Program-made: the position numbers and the translations under genes | In this document: in pieces, positions 1 to 6,684 of the stretch | How positions within the stretch are numbered: the first letter of the stretch is position 1 | How the letters are laid out: each line of letters begins with the position of its first letter | Source: an uncultured Acidobacteriota bacterium | GTDB taxonomy: Bacteria; Acidobacteriota; Vicinamibacteria; Fen-336 | Direction of reading: 5' to 3' | Length of the DNA: 64,000 nt | Assembly: GCA_902826455.1 (NCBI GenBank) | Contig: CADEEV010000007.1 | Span: 1 to 64,000, forward strand | The notes under the pieces: model-generated | Databases searched by the model: none | What the model was told of the DNA's origin: nothing | The model's input: only the letters and a program-made list of their open reading frames with translations

Positions 1-301
1 GCTGCTCCTCGACGAGCCCGGTGCCCACCTCGACGTCGGCCATCAGCTGGCGCTCTTCCGGGTCCTCGACGGCGTGCGCGGCTGCGGGGTCGCGGTGCTC
101 GCCGTGGTCCACGACCTCGCGCGCGCCGCCGCCTGGGCCGAGCAGATGGTGCTGCTCGAGGCCGGCCGCGTGGCCGCCCGCGGCACCCCGGCCGAGGTGC
201 TGACGAGCGAGGCCTGCGGCCGTGCCTTCGGCGTGCGCATCGCGGCCCATAATGTTCCCGGTGCGAAGCTGCCCTTGTGGAGCTTCGAGGAGGGAGAGTG
301 A
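1..301 (+). CDS. ABC transporter ATP-binding protein, C-terminal part (B12/iron-siderophore type)
   Basis: Only the last 99 codons are in the window; the reading frame enters at base 2. They hold the Walker B motif LLLDEP, a D-loop region (GAHLDVGHQ) and the switch histidine in VVHDL, followed by the usual tail GRVAARGTPAEVLTSE found in FecE/BtuD/FhuC-like ATPases. The protein would energise an inner-membrane importer for vitamin B12 or a chelated metal. Its stop overlaps the GTG start of the BtuF-like gene (GTGA at 298-301), so the two are translationally coupled and probably belong to one transporter whose permease gene lies upstream of the window. The substrate cannot be decided from the ATPase alone. 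Confidence 0.9.
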   Translation, partial: LLLDEPGAHLDVGHQLALFRVLDGVRGCGVAVLAVVHDLARAAAWAEQMVLLEAGRVAARGTPAEVLTSEACGRAFGVRIAAHNVPGAKLPLWSFEEGE

Positions 302-1203
302 AGATCGTCTCGCTGCTGCCGGCGGCCACGGAGATCGTCTGCGCCCTCGGCCTGCGCGACAGCCTGGTCGGCCGTTCCCACGAGTGCGACTTCCCCGTGG
401 ACGTCGCCTCGCTCCCCGCGCTCACGAAGGCGCGCATCGACACGTCCCTGCCCAGCGAGACCCTGGACGCCGAGGTCCACAAGATCATCCGCGCGGGCCT
501 TCCGATCTACGAGCTCGACGACGCCCGGCTCTCGGCCCTGGCGCCCGACGTTGTGGTGACCCAGGAGGCCTGCGAGGTCTGCGCGATCTCCTACGACCAG
601 GTCGTCGCGTCGACCACGCGCACGGCCCCGAAGGCGACGGTGGTCTCGCTCAAGCCGACCTATCTCTCCGACATCTTCGAGGACGTGCGGACGGTGGCCG
701 CCGCCTGCGGCGTCCGGCCGCGCGGCGAGGCCCTGGTGAGCGCGCTCAAGGAGCGTGTGGCGAAGGCGACGCGCCAGAGCGACGAGGCCTGGCCGCGGGT
801 GGCCGTGATCGAGTGGCTGTCGCCGCCGATGCTGGCGGGCCACTGGGTGCCCGAGACGATCGTGGCGGCCCGCGGCACGCCCGTCGGGCCCGAGCCCGGG
901 GAGATGTCGCCCTACACGACGTGGGACTCGGTGAAGGCCCTCGGCGTCGACGCGGTGATCGTCGCGCCGTGCGGCTTCGACCTGCCCCGCACCCTCGAGG
1001 AAGCGACGCCCCACGCGCGCACCCTCAACGGCCTGGCGCCGCGCGTGCTGCTGCTCGACGGCAACGCCTACCTCAATCGCCCCGGCCCGCGCATCGTGGA
1101 CGCGATCGAGACGATCGCCGGCTGGCTCCGCGGCGAGACGGTGGCCGACGGCCGCGGCGTCGAGCTGCAGAGCGCCCGCCGGAGCGTCCGAACGGAGGCG
1201 TAG
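298..1203 (+). CDS. btuF: BtuF-like cobalamin/metal-chelate binding protein
   Basis: A 301-residue protein of the periplasmic-binding-protein class III fold (BtuF/FecB-like). The N-terminus MKIVSLLPAATEIVCALGL and the motif SHECDFP are typical of the cobalamin-binding group; a cysteine motif ACEVCAISYDQV follows near residue 105. I chose GTG 298 over GTG 277 because it overlaps the upstream stop and has GGAGG six bases before it. From this start there is no signal peptide, unlike E. coli BtuF, although the family contains such members. The overlap with the ATPase gene indicates shared function in import. Whether it acts outside the membrane or inside is open. Confidence 0.82.
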   Translation: MKIVSLLPAATEIVCALGLRDSLVGRSHECDFPVDVASLPALTKARIDTSLPSETLDAEVHKIIRAGLPIYELDDARLSALAPDVVVTQEACEVCAISYDQVVASTTRTAPKATVVSLKPTYLSDIFEDVRTVAAACGVRPRGEALVSALKERVAKATRQSDEAWPRVAVIEWLSPPMLAGHWVPETIVAARGTPVGPEPGEMSPYTTWDSVKALGVDAVIVAPCGFDLPRTLEEATPHARTLNGLAPRVLLLDGNAYLNRPGPRIVDAIETIAGWLRGETVADGRGVELQSARRSVRTEA

Positions 1204-1210
1204 AGCCGGC

Positions 1211-1660
1211 ATGTCGCTGCTCGACGGGAGCCCGCCGCCCGAGCCGACCGGCCGCGCCCTGAAGGCGGCCATCCTGGTCGGGAGCCTGCTCGTCACCGGC
1301 CTGCTCGTGACCGGAGCGCTCTTCCTCGGCTCCTGGGCCTTCGGGCAGCGCGAGGGCTCGCTCCACGTGGGTCGGCTCGAGTCGCTGGTCGAGAAACATC
1401 CGCGCGGCGAGGACGTGCGGGCGGGCCTCGAGGCCGAGGGCACGCGGCTCCTGGGAGCCGCCGACGGACCGGAGGCCTTGACGCGCCTCGTACGGCAGCT
1501 CGCTCCCGAAGCGGAAGGCGCAGTGCGCGCCCGCTCGCGCGGCGCGGCGCGGACGCGGGCCTTCGGCGCCGGACGCTACGTGTACTGGCTCTTCTTCGAC
1601 GCCGGCGACACGCTCACCGGGTTCCTGGTGGTGCCGGCCGGCGCCGGCCCGGGCCGCTAG
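1211..1660 (+). CDS. Small single-pass membrane protein of unknown function
   Basis: 149 residues; no family recognised. Residues about 18-45 (from ALKAAILVGSLLV onward) form one strong transmembrane segment, with a short proline-rich cytoplasmic start and a soluble remainder containing a conserved-looking C-terminal stretch YVYWLFFDAGDTLTGFLVV. It starts seven bases after the btuF-like gene and is probably cotranscribed with it. Its stop codon TAG shares the palindrome CTAG (1657-1660) with the stop of the convergent phosphotransferase gene. A signal-anchor role in the envelope is likely, but no biochemical function can be inferred. Confidence 0.65.
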   Translation: MSLLDGSPPPEPTGRALKAAILVGSLLVTGLLVTGALFLGSWAFGQREGSLHVGRLESLVEKHPRGEDVRAGLEAEGTRLLGAADGPEALTRLVRQLAPEAEGAVRARSRGAARTRAFGAGRYVYWLFFDAGDTLTGFLVVPAGAGPGR

Positions 1661-2364
1661 TCGAGAGCCGCCTCGATGGCCTCGGCCAGCGACCGCAGCA
1701 CCTTGAGCCGCGCCCAGTACTTGTCGTTGGCCTCCACGACGACCCACGGCGCGACCGCCTGCGACGTGAGCTCCAGCATGTCCTCGACCGCGGCCTCGTA
1801 CTCGCCCCAGCGCGCCCGGTTGCGCCAGTCCTCTTCCGTGAGCTTGTAGGAGCGGAACGGATCCTTCTCGCGGGCCTTGAAGCGGCGCAGCTGCTCGGCC
1901 TTCGAGATGTGCATCCAGAACTTGACGACGATCGTCCCGGCGGAGGCCTGCTGCGCCTCGAACTCGCTGATCTCGCGGTAGGCGCGGCGCCACGCCGCTT
2001 CGTCGCAAAAGCCCTCCACGCGCTCGACGAGCACGCGCCCGTAGTGCGAGCGGTCCCAGATCGCGAGATGGCCGTCGCGGGGCAAGGCCCGCCAGAAGCG
2101 CCATAGATAATGATGGGTCTTCTCCTCGCCGCGGGGAGCCGCGAACGAGGACACGGTGTAGCCGCGAGGCTCGAGGGTCTCGGTGATGCGCTTGATGGCG
2201 CCGCCCTTGCCTGCCGCGTCCCAGCCCTCGAACACCGCCAGGCAGGCGCGGCGCTCTTCGTACATCCGGAAGTGAAGCCGCCGCAGCCTCAGTTGCGCGG
2301 CGCCGAGCGCCTTCCGGTACGCCTTCTCGGTCACCGCCTGATCCAGGTCGACGTGTTGCAGCAT
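1657..2364 (-). CDS. PPK2-family kinase, matching the C-terminal domain of polyphosphate:AMP phosphotransferase
   Basis: 235 residues of the polyphosphate kinase 2 fold, which transfers phosphate from polyphosphate to a nucleotide. The Walker A-like loop is FEGWDAAGKGG, followed by the lid motif SHYGRVLVERVEGFC and IVVKFWMHISKAEQLRRF, then TEEDWRNR and VVEANDKYWARLKVL. These match the second domain of the fused two-domain enzyme PAP (PA3455 type). The start ATG overlaps the stop of the preceding PPK2 gene (ATGA at 2361-2364 on the minus strand), so both are made from one mRNA. In PAP the C-terminal domain carries the activity, so this is probably the catalytic half. The acceptor nucleotide (AMP or a nucleoside diphosphate) is inferred, not seen. 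Confidence 0.88.
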   Translation of the reverse strand: MLQHVDLDQAVTEKAYRKALGAAQLRLRRLHFRMYEERRACLAVFEGWDAAGKGGAIKRITETLEPRGYTVSSFAAPRGEEKTHHYLWRFWRALPRDGHLAIWDRSHYGRVLVERVEGFCDEAAWRRAYREISEFEAQQASAGTIVVKFWMHISKAEQLRRFKAREKDPFRSYKLTEEDWRNRARWGEYEAAVEDMLELTSQAVAPWVVVEANDKYWARLKVLRSLAEAIEAALD

Positions 2365-3179
2365 CAGGCTTCGTCCAGCGGCAGGCCGGCTTCGCGGGCC
2401 GTGGCGCGCGCCCTCTCGAGCGCGGCGCTCTTCCGCTTCTGGGCGAGCGCCGGCTGGGGCGCGCCCTGGTGGCGCGCGAGGGCCTCCTCCATGCGCGCCA
2501 CGAGGGTCTCGAACACCTGGTGCCTCAGGTGGCGGAAGTCGGTGGCGGCCACGACCGTCCAGGGCGCGTGGCTCGTGTGGGTCTTCGCGAGCATGTCCTC
2601 GGCCGCTTCGGCCCAGTCGTCGTAGCGCCGGTTGCGGCGCCAGTCCTGCTTCTGGACCTTCCAGTGCTCGACCGGGTCCTCCTCCATGCGCCGCAGCCGC
2701 CGCTTCTGCTCCCGCTTCGAGATGTGGAGGAAGAACTTGACGATCACCTGGCCGTCGTCCGCGAGCCAGCGCTCGAAGGCGTTGATCTGGTCGTAGGCGA
2801 GCTTCCATTGCTTGCGGGGGGTGAGCTTCTCGACGCGCTCGACCAGCACGCGGCCGTACCAGGAGTGGTCGAAGAAGCCGATCTGGCCGTCCTCGGGCAG
2901 GCGCATCTGGTAGCGCCAGAGGAAGTGGTAGCGCCGCTCGAGCTCGGAGGGCGGCGCGCTGGGCGTGTGGCGGAAGACCCGCGGGTCGAGGCGCTCGGTG
3001 AGCCGCTGGATGACCGTGCTCTTGCCGGCCCCGTCCCAGCCCTCGAAGACCACGAGGGTCGGGACCCGGGCGTCGTGGAGGGCCGACTGCGGGAGGCGGA
3101 CCGGGTCCTGGAGCGGGGGAAGGACGTGCACGTAGCGCGGCCGAGCGAGGCCCCGTGACCGGTCGACGGACTCGAGCAT
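2364..3179 (-). CDS. PPK2-family kinase, matching the N-terminal domain of polyphosphate:AMP phosphotransferase
   Basis: 271 residues with a complete PPK2 core: Walker A-like VFEGWDGAGKST (about residues 44-55), FFDHSWYGRVLVERVEKL, VIVKFFLHISKREQKRRL and TVVAATDFRHLRHQVF. It is the first gene of a two-gene unit, in the same order as the two domains of fused PAP. The nucleotide-binding loop is intact, so it may itself be active or form a hetero-oligomer with the downstream half. A -10-like TATGCT lies on the minus strand at 3213-3208, giving a leader of about 20 bases. The gene is divergent from the PilT-like gene. Confidence 0.86.
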   Translation of the reverse strand: MLESVDRSRGLARPRYVHVLPPLQDPVRLPQSALHDARVPTLVVFEGWDGAGKSTVIQRLTERLDPRVFRHTPSAPPSELERRYHFLWRYQMRLPEDGQIGFFDHSWYGRVLVERVEKLTPRKQWKLAYDQINAFERWLADDGQVIVKFFLHISKREQKRRLRRMEEDPVEHWKVQKQDWRRNRRYDDWAEAAEDMLAKTHTSHAPWTVVAATDFRHLRHQVFETLVARMEEALARHQGAPQPALAQKRKSAALERARATAREAGLPLDEA

Positions 3180-3261
3180 GGGAGCCTCAGGCCGGCGGAT
3201 GAGCGGAGCATAGCATGGCGGTTTGGGGTATCATCCCCGCCTCACTCGGAGGTTCCTGCTC

Positions 3262-4452
3262 ATGCCCTTCTTCGATCTCGATCCGCTGCTCGAGACGATG
3301 CTGGATGCCGCGCCGGGCATCTCGGACCTCAACCTCTCGGTGGGCCGCCCCCCCCAGGTCGAAGTGGACGGCGCGCTGCGCCCCGTGCCGTACGCCGGGG
3401 TCGAGCGGCTGATGCCCTACCAGACCGAGATGATCGCGATGCGGCTGCTCGCGAACAAGCGCGACCTGGCCGACAAGCTGGTGAAGACGGGCTCCGTCGA
3501 CCTGTCCTACAGCCTGGCCCGCCGCACCCGGTTCCGCGTCAACGTCTTCGCCCAGCGCGGCAGCTATTCCGTCGTGCTCCGCGTCATCCCCAACAAGATC
3601 CCGACGGTCGAGGAGCTGGGGCTGCCCGAGGCCTTGAACAGCATCGGCAACGAGCGCAACGGCATCGTCCTCGTGACCGGGCCCACGGGCTCGGGCAAGT
3701 CCACGTCCCTCGCGGCGATCATCAACAAGATCAACCGCGAGAAGGCGATGCACATCATCACGATCGAGGACCCGATCGAGTACCTGCATCCCCACCAGAT
3801 GGCCACGATCAACCAGCGCGAGGTCGGCGCCGACACCCAGACCTTCGCCCTGGCCCTGCGCGCCGCCCTGCGCCAGGCCCCCAAGGTGATCCTGGTCGGC
3901 GAGATGCGCGACGTCGAGACCATCTCGATCGCCCTCGAGGCCTCGGAGACGGGCCACCTCGTGCTCTCGACCCTCCACACGATCGACGCGGCCAAGACCA
4001 TCGACCGCATCGTCGGCGTGTTCCCGAAGAACGAGGAGCGCCAGATCCGCACGCGCTTCTCCCAGTCCTTCAAGTGGATCGTGTCCCAGCGCCTCGTGCC
4101 GAAGGTCGGCGGCGGGCGCGTCGCCGTCTGCGAGGTGCTGCGCTCGACGTCGCGCACCAAGGAGTACGTGCAGGAAGGCGAGCGCGAGGGCAAGAGCCTG
4201 CTCGACGCCATGGAGGACGGCGTCCTCGAGGGCATGCAGAGCTTCGACTACGAGCTCGAGCGGCTCATCAACGCGGGTGTGATCGACCGCGAGGTGGCGC
4301 TCTCCTACGCGACCAACCGCACCAACCTCCAACTCAAGCTGGAGACCCAGAGCGGCAACGACGCCGGGCCTTCCATCAAGGCCAAGGCGCCGGAGCCCGC
4401 GCCCAAGCGGCCGCAGCCCCGGTCGGACATGGACGACCTGATCGAGAGGTAG
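3262..4452 (+). CDS. pilT: PilT/PilU-like twitching motility ATPase
   Basis: 396 residues of the type II/IV secretion ATPase family that depolymerises type IV pili at the inner membrane. Walker A is TGPTGSGKSTSLAAI (near residue 140), the Asp box includes TIEDPIEYLHPH, Walker B is KVILVGEMRD, and the His box includes STLHTIDAAKTIDRIV. The C-terminus has a proline/alanine-rich extension after the core. Start ATG 3262 is chosen over the upstream in-frame codon at 3223 because GGAGG (3248-3252) lies nine bases before it. The next gene starts five bases after the stop. PilT versus PilU cannot be separated with certainty; no other pilus genes are in the window. Confidence 0.9.
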   Translation: MPFFDLDPLLETMLDAAPGISDLNLSVGRPPQVEVDGALRPVPYAGVERLMPYQTEMIAMRLLANKRDLADKLVKTGSVDLSYSLARRTRFRVNVFAQRGSYSVVLRVIPNKIPTVEELGLPEALNSIGNERNGIVLVTGPTGSGKSTSLAAIINKINREKAMHIITIEDPIEYLHPHQMATINQREVGADTQTFALALRAALRQAPKVILVGEMRDVETISIALEASETGHLVLSTLHTIDAAKTIDRIVGVFPKNEERQIRTRFSQSFKWIVSQRLVPKVGGGRVAVCEVLRSTSRTKEYVQEGEREGKSLLDAMEDGVLEGMQSFDYELERLINAGVIDREVALSYATNRTNLQLKLETQSGNDAGPSIKAKAPEPAPKRPQPRSDMDDLIER

Positions 4453-4456
4453 AAGC

Positions 4457-5161
4457 GTGCAGGGAAGCTGTCCGCAGTGCTCGAGCAAGATCGCGATCGA
4501 CGACGCCAAGGTTCCCGATCGCTCGTTCCAGGTGAAGTGCCCGAAGTGCGGCAACCTGGTGCGGTTCCCGGGCCGCGCGCCTGAAGCCGCCGCGGCGGCG
4601 CCTGCACCGGCCTCCAGCGCCCCCGAGCCCGTTCCCGCGTCGACCCCGGCCGCGGGAGATGAAGAGATGCGGGCGCAGATGATGGCCCAGGTCCGGCGCG
4701 AGATGTCGCTGACCGAGGCCGTCGGGGGCGGCGGCCGCGCCCTCGTCCACCTCGGCGACAAGACCCAGGCCGGCGCCATCACCCTGAGCCTGTCCCGCCA
4801 GGGCTACCAGGTCGACACCTCCGACGACTCGGGCGAAGGCTCGCGGCTGATCGAGCAGGGCGTCTACGACCTCGTGGTCACCGCGCGCGTCGCCGGCTCG
4901 GTCGCGAAGGGCGAGAGCCTGTACCAGCGCCTGAACCGCCTCAATCCCGAGAGCCGCCGCCGGCTGTTCGTGGTGCTGGTCGGCGACGAGTTCAAGACCG
5001 GCGACGGGACCCAGGCCTGGTCGTGCCTGGCCGACCTCGTGGTGAGCGCCCGCGACGCCGGCGCCGCCGACGCCGCGATCCGCAACGTGACCCAGGAGCG
5101 CCAGCGGCTGTTGCAGGCCTACACCGACGCTCGACGCCGGCACGAGGCCGCCGCGAACTAG
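4457..5161 (+). CDS. MJ0042-type zinc-ribbon protein with a receiver-like domain
   Basis: 234 residues starting at GTG. The first 40 residues are a zinc ribbon with two CxxC pairs (SCPQCSSKIAIDD and VKCPKCGNLVRF), as in MJ0042-family proteins. A proline/alanine linker follows, then from about residue 95 an alpha/beta domain (ALVHLGDKTQAGAITLSLSR, QGVYDLVVTARV, RRLFVVLVGDEF) that resembles a response-regulator receiver without an obvious phosphorylatable aspartate. It follows the PilT-like gene by four bases and is probably cotranslated with it, suggesting a link to pilus control or polar signalling. The function is not known. Confidence 0.75.
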   Translation: MQGSCPQCSSKIAIDDAKVPDRSFQVKCPKCGNLVRFPGRAPEAAAAAPAPASSAPEPVPASTPAAGDEEMRAQMMAQVRREMSLTEAVGGGGRALVHLGDKTQAGAITLSLSRQGYQVDTSDDSGEGSRLIEQGVYDLVVTARVAGSVAKGESLYQRLNRLNPESRRRLFVVLVGDEFKTGDGTQAWSCLADLVVSARDAGAADAAIRNVTQERQRLLQAYTDARRRHEAAAN

Positions 5162-5169
5162 CGCCGGGC

Positions 5170-5910
5170 CTAGCGGCGCACGGCCGCGGACACGGACTGA
5201 ACCAGCTCCCGCATCGCCTTGTCGTCGAGGCCGTTTCGTTCGCGGAGCCCACGGCGTTGTCCGGCTTCCACCCACGAGCGCCGCGCCGTCTCGTCGGCGG
5301 TTTCCACGTCGGTCGCGATGCGACGGGCGATGTCCTGCAGGCTCCCGCGAGCCGCCTCGCAACCCGTGACCTGCTGGTCCTCGCGCGTGCACTGTTCATG
5401 GTAGCGATTGCGCTTCTGCCGGAACTCGTCGGCCTGCGCCGCGAGCGCACTCAAGGCCGCCTGGAACTCGGCGACGCCGATCGCGCGCTGGGCCTCGATC
5501 GAATCGTCCGGAGTGGCCTGGGGCGCAGGCGTCGGCGGCACCTCGGCAGCCGCGGGGCTCGCGGCCTCGGTCTCGGGAACGGGTGTCGGCTCGATCGCGA
5601 GCGCCTTCCACGCCTCGGACAGCGTGCTCGGGGGAGCCTCGAGAGGCTCCCTGGCGACGGCGGAGCGGGCCGGAGCCGACGCCTGCGCCGGGGCCTTCGC
5701 CGTCACCGGCGGCTCCCAGCCGCCCTGCCACGCGAGAGCCCCACCCAGGACCAGCAGGCCGAACGCGATCGCGACGGCACGCGTCGTTCGCCTCGCGGGT
5801 ACGGTCGGCGCAGGCGTCCGGGTGTGCTTGTAACCGCAGTAGCACTCGCCGACTTTGGCCGGCACGCGCCGCAGGCAGATCGGACAGTCCCAGGATGGCG
5901 CCGCGGTCAC
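5170..5910 (-). CDS. Zinc-ribbon single-pass membrane protein, paralogue A
   Basis: 246 residues starting at GTG. The N-terminus is a short cytoplasmic zinc ribbon (DCPICLRRVPAKVGECYCGY: one CxxC and one CxC), followed by one transmembrane helix (AVAIAFGLLVLGGALAW, about residues 46-62), a Pro/Ala-rich linker, and a C-terminal alpha-helical domain containing WKALAIEP, QVTGCEAARGSLQDIARRI and RERNGLDD. It is 22 bases downstream of a clear paralogue (5933-6670) sharing the same architecture and motifs. There is no Shine-Dalgarno sequence; a -10-like TACACT ends five bases before the start. No known family recognised for the C-terminal domain. Confidence 0.75.
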   Translation of the reverse strand: MTAAPSWDCPICLRRVPAKVGECYCGYKHTRTPAPTVPARRTTRAVAIAFGLLVLGGALAWQGGWEPPVTAKAPAQASAPARSAVAREPLEAPPSTLSEAWKALAIEPTPVPETEAASPAAAEVPPTPAPQATPDDSIEAQRAIGVAEFQAALSALAAQADEFRQKRNRYHEQCTREDQQVTGCEAARGSLQDIARRIATDVETADETARRSWVEAGQRRGLRERNGLDDKAMRELVQSVSAAVRR

Positions 5911-5915
5911 GTCCC

Positions 5916-5921
5916 AGTGTA
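5916..5921 (-). promoter_or_regulatory. -10-like element close to the zinc-ribbon paralogue A start
   Basis: TACACT on the minus strand, five bases before the GTG at 5910. A start seven bases downstream falls on the start codon. Confidence 0.35.
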
Positions 5922-5932
5922 GCGCGCGGGGC

Positions 5933-6670
5933 TCAGGTGCCGATCGCGTCCGCGGCCGCCTTCAGGATGCCGTTGACGCCGTTCTCGTCGAGGCCGTTCT
6001 TCTCGCGCAGCGCGCGGCGCACGCCCGGATCCACCCAGGACTTCCTGGCGGCCTCGTCGAGTGCCTCGACGTCCGCCGCGATCCGGGTCGCGCCGTCCTT
6101 CAGGTCGCGCCGCGCGGCATTGCATCCCACGACCTGCGTGTTCTCGCGGATGCACTGGTCGTTGAAGCGGCGGATCAGCCCCCAGAAGTCGTCCACGCGC
6201 GGGCGGAGCGCCTCGAGCCCGCGCTCCAGGGCCTCCTGGCCATGCCGTCGCTGGGCGTCCACGGATTCCGCGGCGGCGCCGGCCGGGGCCCCGGCGCCGG
6301 GCGTGGCCGCCACCACTGCCGGAGAGGGCGTCGCCGGCGGCTCGATCGCGAGGGCGCGCCAGGCCGCGGGCAGCGTCGTGCTCACGGAGGCGACGCTCGA
6401 GCCCTGGGCCGGAGCGCGGACCGGCCTCGGCGAGGGCGACGGCGCGACGGAAGACGCGGCCGGCGGAGGCGGCGGCGCGGGCCGCAGCCAGAACGCGAGC
6501 CCGGCTCCGCCGAGCAGAGCGAACAGGGCGAAGCCCAGGGATGCGAGCGCTCCAGGCGACCGCGAGCCGCGTGCGTGGGCCGCCCGCTTGTACCCGCAAT
6601 AACACTCGGGCACCTTCGCCGGAACGTGGCGGAGGCAGATCGGACAGTCCCAGGGCTGCGGCGCGGCCAT
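5933..6670 (-). CDS. Zinc-ribbon single-pass membrane protein, paralogue B
   Basis: 245 residues with the same plan as the gene at 5170-5910: zinc ribbon DCPICLRHVPAKVPECYCGY, transmembrane helix around residues 41-62 (LASLGFALFALLGGAGLAFW), Pro/Ala linker, and a C-terminal domain with WRALAIEP, QVVGCNAARRDLKD, RIAADVEALDEAARKSWV and LREKNGLDE. The two cysteines QC...GC in this domain are conserved in both copies and could form a disulfide outside the membrane. The pair clearly arose by tandem duplication. It begins 11 bases after glgP ends. A -10-like TAGACT ends eight bases before the ATG, with no real Shine-Dalgarno sequence. Confidence 0.75.
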   Translation of the reverse strand: MAAPQPWDCPICLRHVPAKVPECYCGYKRAAHARGSRSPGALASLGFALFALLGGAGLAFWLRPAPPPPPAASSVAPSPSPRPVRAPAQGSSVASVSTTLPAAWRALAIEPPATPSPAVVAATPGAGAPAGAAAESVDAQRRHGQEALERGLEALRPRVDDFWGLIRRFNDQCIRENTQVVGCNAARRDLKDGATRIAADVEALDEAARKSWVDPGVRRALREKNGLDENGVNGILKAAADAIGT

Positions 6671-6678
6671 CGGCGCCT

Positions 6679-6684
6679 AGTCTA
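6679..6684 (-). promoter_or_regulatory. -10-like element close to the zinc-ribbon paralogue B start
   Basis: TAGACT on the minus strand, eight bases before the ATG at 6670, partly overlapping the end of glgP. No strong Shine-Dalgarno sequence. Confidence 0.35.

Noticed and set aside
43-1443. 466-codon minus-strand open frame over the BtuF-like gene
   Set aside because: It opposes a protein with clear family motifs and has no recognisable domain.
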